Shown here: positions 62,401 to 64,000 of the stretch, piece by piece
Layout: every line of letters starts with the position of its first letter
How positions within the stretch are numbered: position 1 is the first letter of the stretch
Notes under the pieces: model-generated
Databases searched by the model: none
What the model was told of the DNA's origin: nothing
What the model saw: the letters and a program-made list of their open reading frames with translations, nothing else
Assembly: GCF_001625305.1 (NCBI RefSeq)
Contig: NW_017803909.1
Coordinates: 2,545,638 to 2,609,637 of the forward strand
DNA: 64,000 nucleotides
Reading direction: 5' to 3'
From: Branchiostoma belcheri
Taxonomy: Eukaryota; Chordata; Leptocardii; Amphioxiformes; Branchiostomatidae
Translations under genes and position numbers: made by a program

Positions 62401-64000
62401 CACCCACATTGTCACCTCTTCCTTGCTCCTCTATCCTTCTTGTCTATTCCCATTTTGTGAAACCATGTTCAGTATATGCAGCTGTCTACCTGTCATACAT
62501 CATCATAACAATCTGTTATTAATCTGTCAGTACACATACAAGACCCTATCTCTCCTTATATATAAACTGATATACAAAGTAAATCTGGTACAGTGCAACC
62601 TCACTGATTCTATTATACGTGCATACTACACTTTTTGTAAAGTTGCTGTTTAACACAATAAGCTGTTGGTTCCATTGTCTGTCCTACTTCTAAACCTTCT
62701 CTTTGGTCCTCTCCCACGATTGCCTGCCTCTGGTTCTAGCTCGTTATGGTAAAGGTAATGTGGAACCATTCAAACATCCTGTCTTCTCTGGATCATCATT
62801 GAATGTCTCTATCTTTCCAGCCTCCTTCAGAATGTAGCTATATATAGGAAAATCCTTCTTCATGGAATGCATGAAGTGTTGTGTTTCATATTCTCATGTC
62901 CAGTGTTCCTTGCATCTGTTGTGTTGTGGCTCATCTTCTTCAGCACTTGTACTTGCTAATTATTGTACCAGCTTATTATAATTATTATACCAGCTTATTG
63001 TGTCAGCTTATTATATACAAAATATACGAAATATACAAAATATACATGAGCATTTTCAGTTAACCCAGCAATAGAGTAATAGCGTGCGTGCGTGTGTGAG
63101 TGAGTGACTGAGTAAGTATGAGTGACTGAGTGAGTATGAGTGAGTGAGTATGAGTGAGTGAGTGAGTGAGTGAGTTTGTACTATATTCCTTGATGACAGT
63201 ATTATTTCTTTTAATCTTTCGTCCTTTTCTAGACATGAGAATCAATGGAAAGGAGTCTATTCTGATGTGCTTCAAGGCACAGAAACTAAAGACACCCTGT
63301 GCAGGTAAGAGTCTCTTCTAATGGTTAGTTTTCAGTCTGTGAAAAAAGGATATTTCTTGATAAGGATGATACATGTAGGTTGCTCAACAAGGTGGCCTTT
63401 TTTGTGTATTATGAACAGTAGAAGTGAATTAACAATCTTGAGTCTACATGTAGGTTATTGTTGTTGACTGTTTCAACCTGTTTTCTTCTTTCTGTACAGA
63501 AGATGAGGTTGTGTTCACCAACATTGTTTACAACAAGGAACAGGTAAAATCCTGATGTGTTTCTCAGAGTAATGATATAATCATTGAAAAACACTAATTA
63601 CTCTATAATATAGGATTACTTCTAGATATTCTCTACTACAACTCAACTGCAAAGCTACAATGTAGTTAGTATAACCATATTTTTGATAGTCATACTTAGT
63701 AGGTTGAGTCATTCTGTGGTGTTTAGAAAATAAGCTAGACTATTTGTATAGCAAATACAGAATGATTTAGACACTAAAACACACAAAAGAATATTTCACT
63801 TATATGTACCTTGGCATGATTTTGCAGTTCAATTAATTGCTTGCAAAAATACTGGTATTTTCCCAAAATTTCTCTGTTGCTAAAAGAAATATTAACTTGT
63901 CTAAGTGCAGGACTAAGTTATCTGTTGTTCTCTTCCAGATTGACAGTTCAGTCACCCCCTGTTCAGACTTCTACTTCCGCTCCCTGTACACCCCCCCTCC
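44493..64000 (+). CDS. TRAPPC8: TRAPPC8 (TRAPPIII subunit, Trs85 homolog), 3' end outside window
   Basis: Subunit that specifies TRAPPIII, the Rab1 exchange factor acting in ER-Golgi traffic and autophagy. Exons: 44493-44649, 45829-46029, 46347-46436, 47894-48068, 50308-50476, 51007-51160, 51627-51756, 52288-52459, 52721-52836, 53368-53518, 53697-53797, 53961-54066, 54208-54339, 54794-54865, 55186-55338, 56612-56744, 57253-57447, 57800-58038, 58481-58924, 59335-59732, 60193-60346, 62070-62166, 63233-63304, 63500-63543, 63939-64000. All 24 visible junctions keep frame (about 1305 codons; human has about 1435). Vertebrate-like blocks include YPKWFTPNTYKYYVLLHDVAE (split exons 4-5), GLLPHIERTIR, RKYAFHMILAGHRFSKAGQ, DHINFTIGRQSFNLKQL, RGKQELEIQGPRLN and HEIDFLFYYESLEKSPK. 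The middle is helical (TPR-like) and the C-terminus beta-rich. The start ATG gives MAKCSQ, as in vertebrates. Exon 3 has a weak donor (T then GTATCC). Confidence 0.97.
45511..45781. repeat. Interspersed repeat, copy 2 (first copy at 23711)
   Basis: Partner of 23711-23951, in TRAPPC8 intron 1, ending about 50 bp before exon 2. It contains a perfect 13-bp palindrome, TGATGTAACCCAA and TTGGGTTACATCA with a 6-bp spacer, which is half-lost in copy 1. Confidence 0.8.
47468..47755 (+). mobile_element. tRNA-derived SINE, second family
   Basis: A tRNA-like head (TAGTTCAGTGACAGTGG A box; GAGTTCGAATCCCAGCC B box) is followed by an unrelated body and a TTTCC-rich tail. It lies in TRAPPC8 intron 3, 140 bp before exon 4. 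The 3' end is approximate and no target-site duplication was identified. Confidence 0.7.
50025..50300. repeat. Local tandem duplication of about 130 bp before TRAPPC8 exon 5
   Basis: 50025-50152 and 50186-50300 share GTTGTTTTTAGCAGTTA, GTGCCAATACTTGGCTTAGA, TAAGTGTTCTAACAGACAAC and GACTTGGTACATGT. The second copy ends seven bases before exon 5, so the duplicated segment includes the region where branch point and pyrimidine tract should lie. Confidence 0.85.
51187..51475. mobile_element. Non-autonomous hAT-like element, copy 1
   Basis: Starts CAGGGCTCAAAATACTGG and ends with a decayed complement (AGTGTTTTGAG). The interior (AACCTGCACTGGTCCATG, GGCTTATATACA, TTTCTGAACAGTTTTT) matches 52977-53343. 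It lies in TRAPPC8 intron 6. CAGGG termini are typical of hAT elements. Confidence 0.65.
52977..53343. mobile_element. Non-autonomous hAT-like element, copy 2
   Basis: Starts GGGGCTTGAAATACTGGG and ends AGTATTTCGAGCCTTG, an inverted terminal repeat. The interior matches 51187-51475 in the same orientation. Its right end is 24 bp from TRAPPC8 exon 10, so it supplies part of the acceptor region. Confidence 0.7.
54347..54682. repeat. Minisatellite of about 50-60-bp units in TRAPPC8 intron 13
   Basis: Six to seven units of the form CTACATTGTCTTG, CTATCCCTGCCCTTGGT, GCTGAATAACATT begin a few bases after the exon 13 donor. Open frames on both strands across it are repeat artefacts. Confidence 0.88.
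55019..55138 (-). mobile_element. Penelope-type relict with hammerhead-like core (TRAPPC8 intron 14)
   Basis: On the minus strand CTGAGGA (55042-55048) is followed by a GGTGAC/GTCACC stem and AAAAC, where GAAAC is expected. The flank AGAGTCTCTGTATTCAGT..ACCAACCTGATGAAACTATTCAC recurs at 59129-59175, linking the two copies. Confidence 0.5.
55941..55997 (+). CDS. TRAPPC8: Candidate TRAPPC8 exon 15b: 57-bp cassette, or alternative last exon to 56030
   Basis: ATATTTCTAG precedes GCC at 55941, and GAA then GTGAGG gives a donor after 55997. The 57 bp add 19 codons (AITRTSNGGMAEDGTDDEE) in phase 0 on both sides, between exons 15 and 16. If the donor is not used, the frame stops at 56030, with AATAAA at 56065-56070 and 56136-56141. 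That would make a truncated isoform lacking the C-terminal half. Vertebrate TRAPPC8 has a short variable linker here. Transcript data are needed to choose. Confidence 0.55.
56943..57216 (+). mobile_element. tRNA-derived SINE, third family (TRAPPC8 intron 16)
   Basis: The tRNA-like head (TGGTGTAGTGGTAAAGCATC A box; CCAGGTTCAATCCAC B box) leads into TCCTTGGGAAAGGCACTTAA, shared in part with the SINE at 2415. TTATGTA at 56936-56942 and 57217-57223 may be the target-site duplication. Confidence 0.72.
58092..58394. mobile_element. Non-autonomous hAT element with 8-bp target-site duplication
   Basis: A perfect 12-bp inverted terminal repeat, CAGGGCTCTAGC and GCTAGAGCCCTG, is flanked by ATCTGAAC (58084-58091) and ATCTGAAG (58395-58402), 7 of 8 identical. 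An 8-bp duplication and CAGGG ends are hallmarks of hAT transposons. No transposase is present. It lies in TRAPPC8 intron 18. Confidence 0.82.
58595..58774 (+). other. TRAPPC8: Pro/Ser/Thr/Gln-rich insert in TRAPPC8 exon 19
   Basis: Residues about 921-980 are low-complexity and proline-rich (QTPPPSPHTQPPTVV, SPKPPPKKP) and sit between conserved blocks (GELRILGVAYSLGG and VYVRGKQELEIQG). Human TRAPPC8 has a much shorter linker here. It is probably a disordered loop; the KPPPKKP end could bind an SH3-type partner. Confidence 0.8.
58990..59175. mobile_element. Inverted pair of Penelope-type ends (TRAPPC8 intron 19)
   Basis: AGACTCTTTTTACAGTACCA and AAGTGTTTTGTTCACAGCCA on the left are matched in inverse at 59086-59133 (ATGTTGGCTGTGAATAAAAC, then ACTTGG and AAAAGAGTCT). 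The right flank repeats that of 55019-55138. Confidence 0.6.
59835..60055 (+). mobile_element. 3' end of a non-LTR retrotransposon (TRAPPC8 intron 20)
   Basis: The plus strand reads TIAEWNSLSPSTAGALSLDS, then FKQCLE, the same RT C-terminal signature as at 1853 but a different subfamily. It ends in an (ACAGAT)n tail near 60050. The copy is truncated. Confidence 0.68.
60347..62069 (+). other. TRAPPC8 intron 21
   Basis: At 1.7 kb, one of the longest visible TRAPPC8 introns, between exons 21 and 22. Apart from the Penelope-type relict near its 5' end it is AT-rich with no exon or repeat that I recognise. Confidence 0.75.
60430..60500 (-). mobile_element. Penelope-type relict with hammerhead-like core (TRAPPC8 intron 21)
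   Basis: The minus strand reads CTGAGGA (60491-60497), a decayed GACC/GTTC stem, then AAAAGCTCTAGGTGAG and AGAACTTTTTGTGTTGG. The order matches the core at 55019 and 35279, with the conserved G of GAAA again replaced by A. Confidence 0.45.
63083..63175. repeat. (GTGA)n tetranucleotide repeat
   Basis: About 93 bp of GTGA/GTAT units in TRAPPC8 intron 22, ending about 60 bp before exon 23. Confidence 0.9.

Overview
This is metazoan nuclear DNA: intron-rich genes with GT-AG (and a few GC-AG) introns, tRNA-derived SINEs, short inverted-repeat elements and non-LTR retrotransposon tails. The proteins are close to vertebrate families but not vertebrate. An invertebrate deuterostome, most likely amphioxus (Branchiostoma), fits best; the species call is inference.

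Four protein-coding genes can be built exon by exon. On the minus strand are two tandem paralogs of the b(0,+)AT/SLC7A9 amino-acid transporter. Paralog A is complete: 12 coding exons from 29730 down to 14553, closing in frame at 528 residues. Paralog B starts at 6037 and runs off the left edge. Between them, also on the minus strand, is an intronless gene (12645 to 11437) for a 402-residue secreted protein, in which an ILEI/FAM3-like domain appears to be split by an inserted discoidin (F5/8C) domain. On the plus strand from 44493 to the right edge are 25 exons of TRAPPC8, the TRAPPIII subunit (about 1305 codons visible, 3' end missing).

The most striking feature is at the left edge. Paralog B carries three consecutive, intact, divergent copies of the same 104-bp exon (7-110, 222-325, 455-558), which encodes the TM8-region helix of the transporter. 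Paralog A has one copy (19708-19811). All copies have the same length and phase (0 in, 2 out), and 104 is not a multiple of three, so including two would break the frame. This is the signature of mutually exclusive alternative exons. Two of the three copies use GC rather than GT donors.

The remainder is introns and a gene-free 14.5-kb interval (29814-44361). These hold SINEs with target-site duplications, several hairpin/MITE families, a 640-bp palindrome, Penelope-type remnants with hammerhead-like cores, minisatellites and microsatellites. Both transporters keep the loop cysteine that links SLC7 light chains to an SLC3 heavy chain. No heavy-chain gene is in the window.
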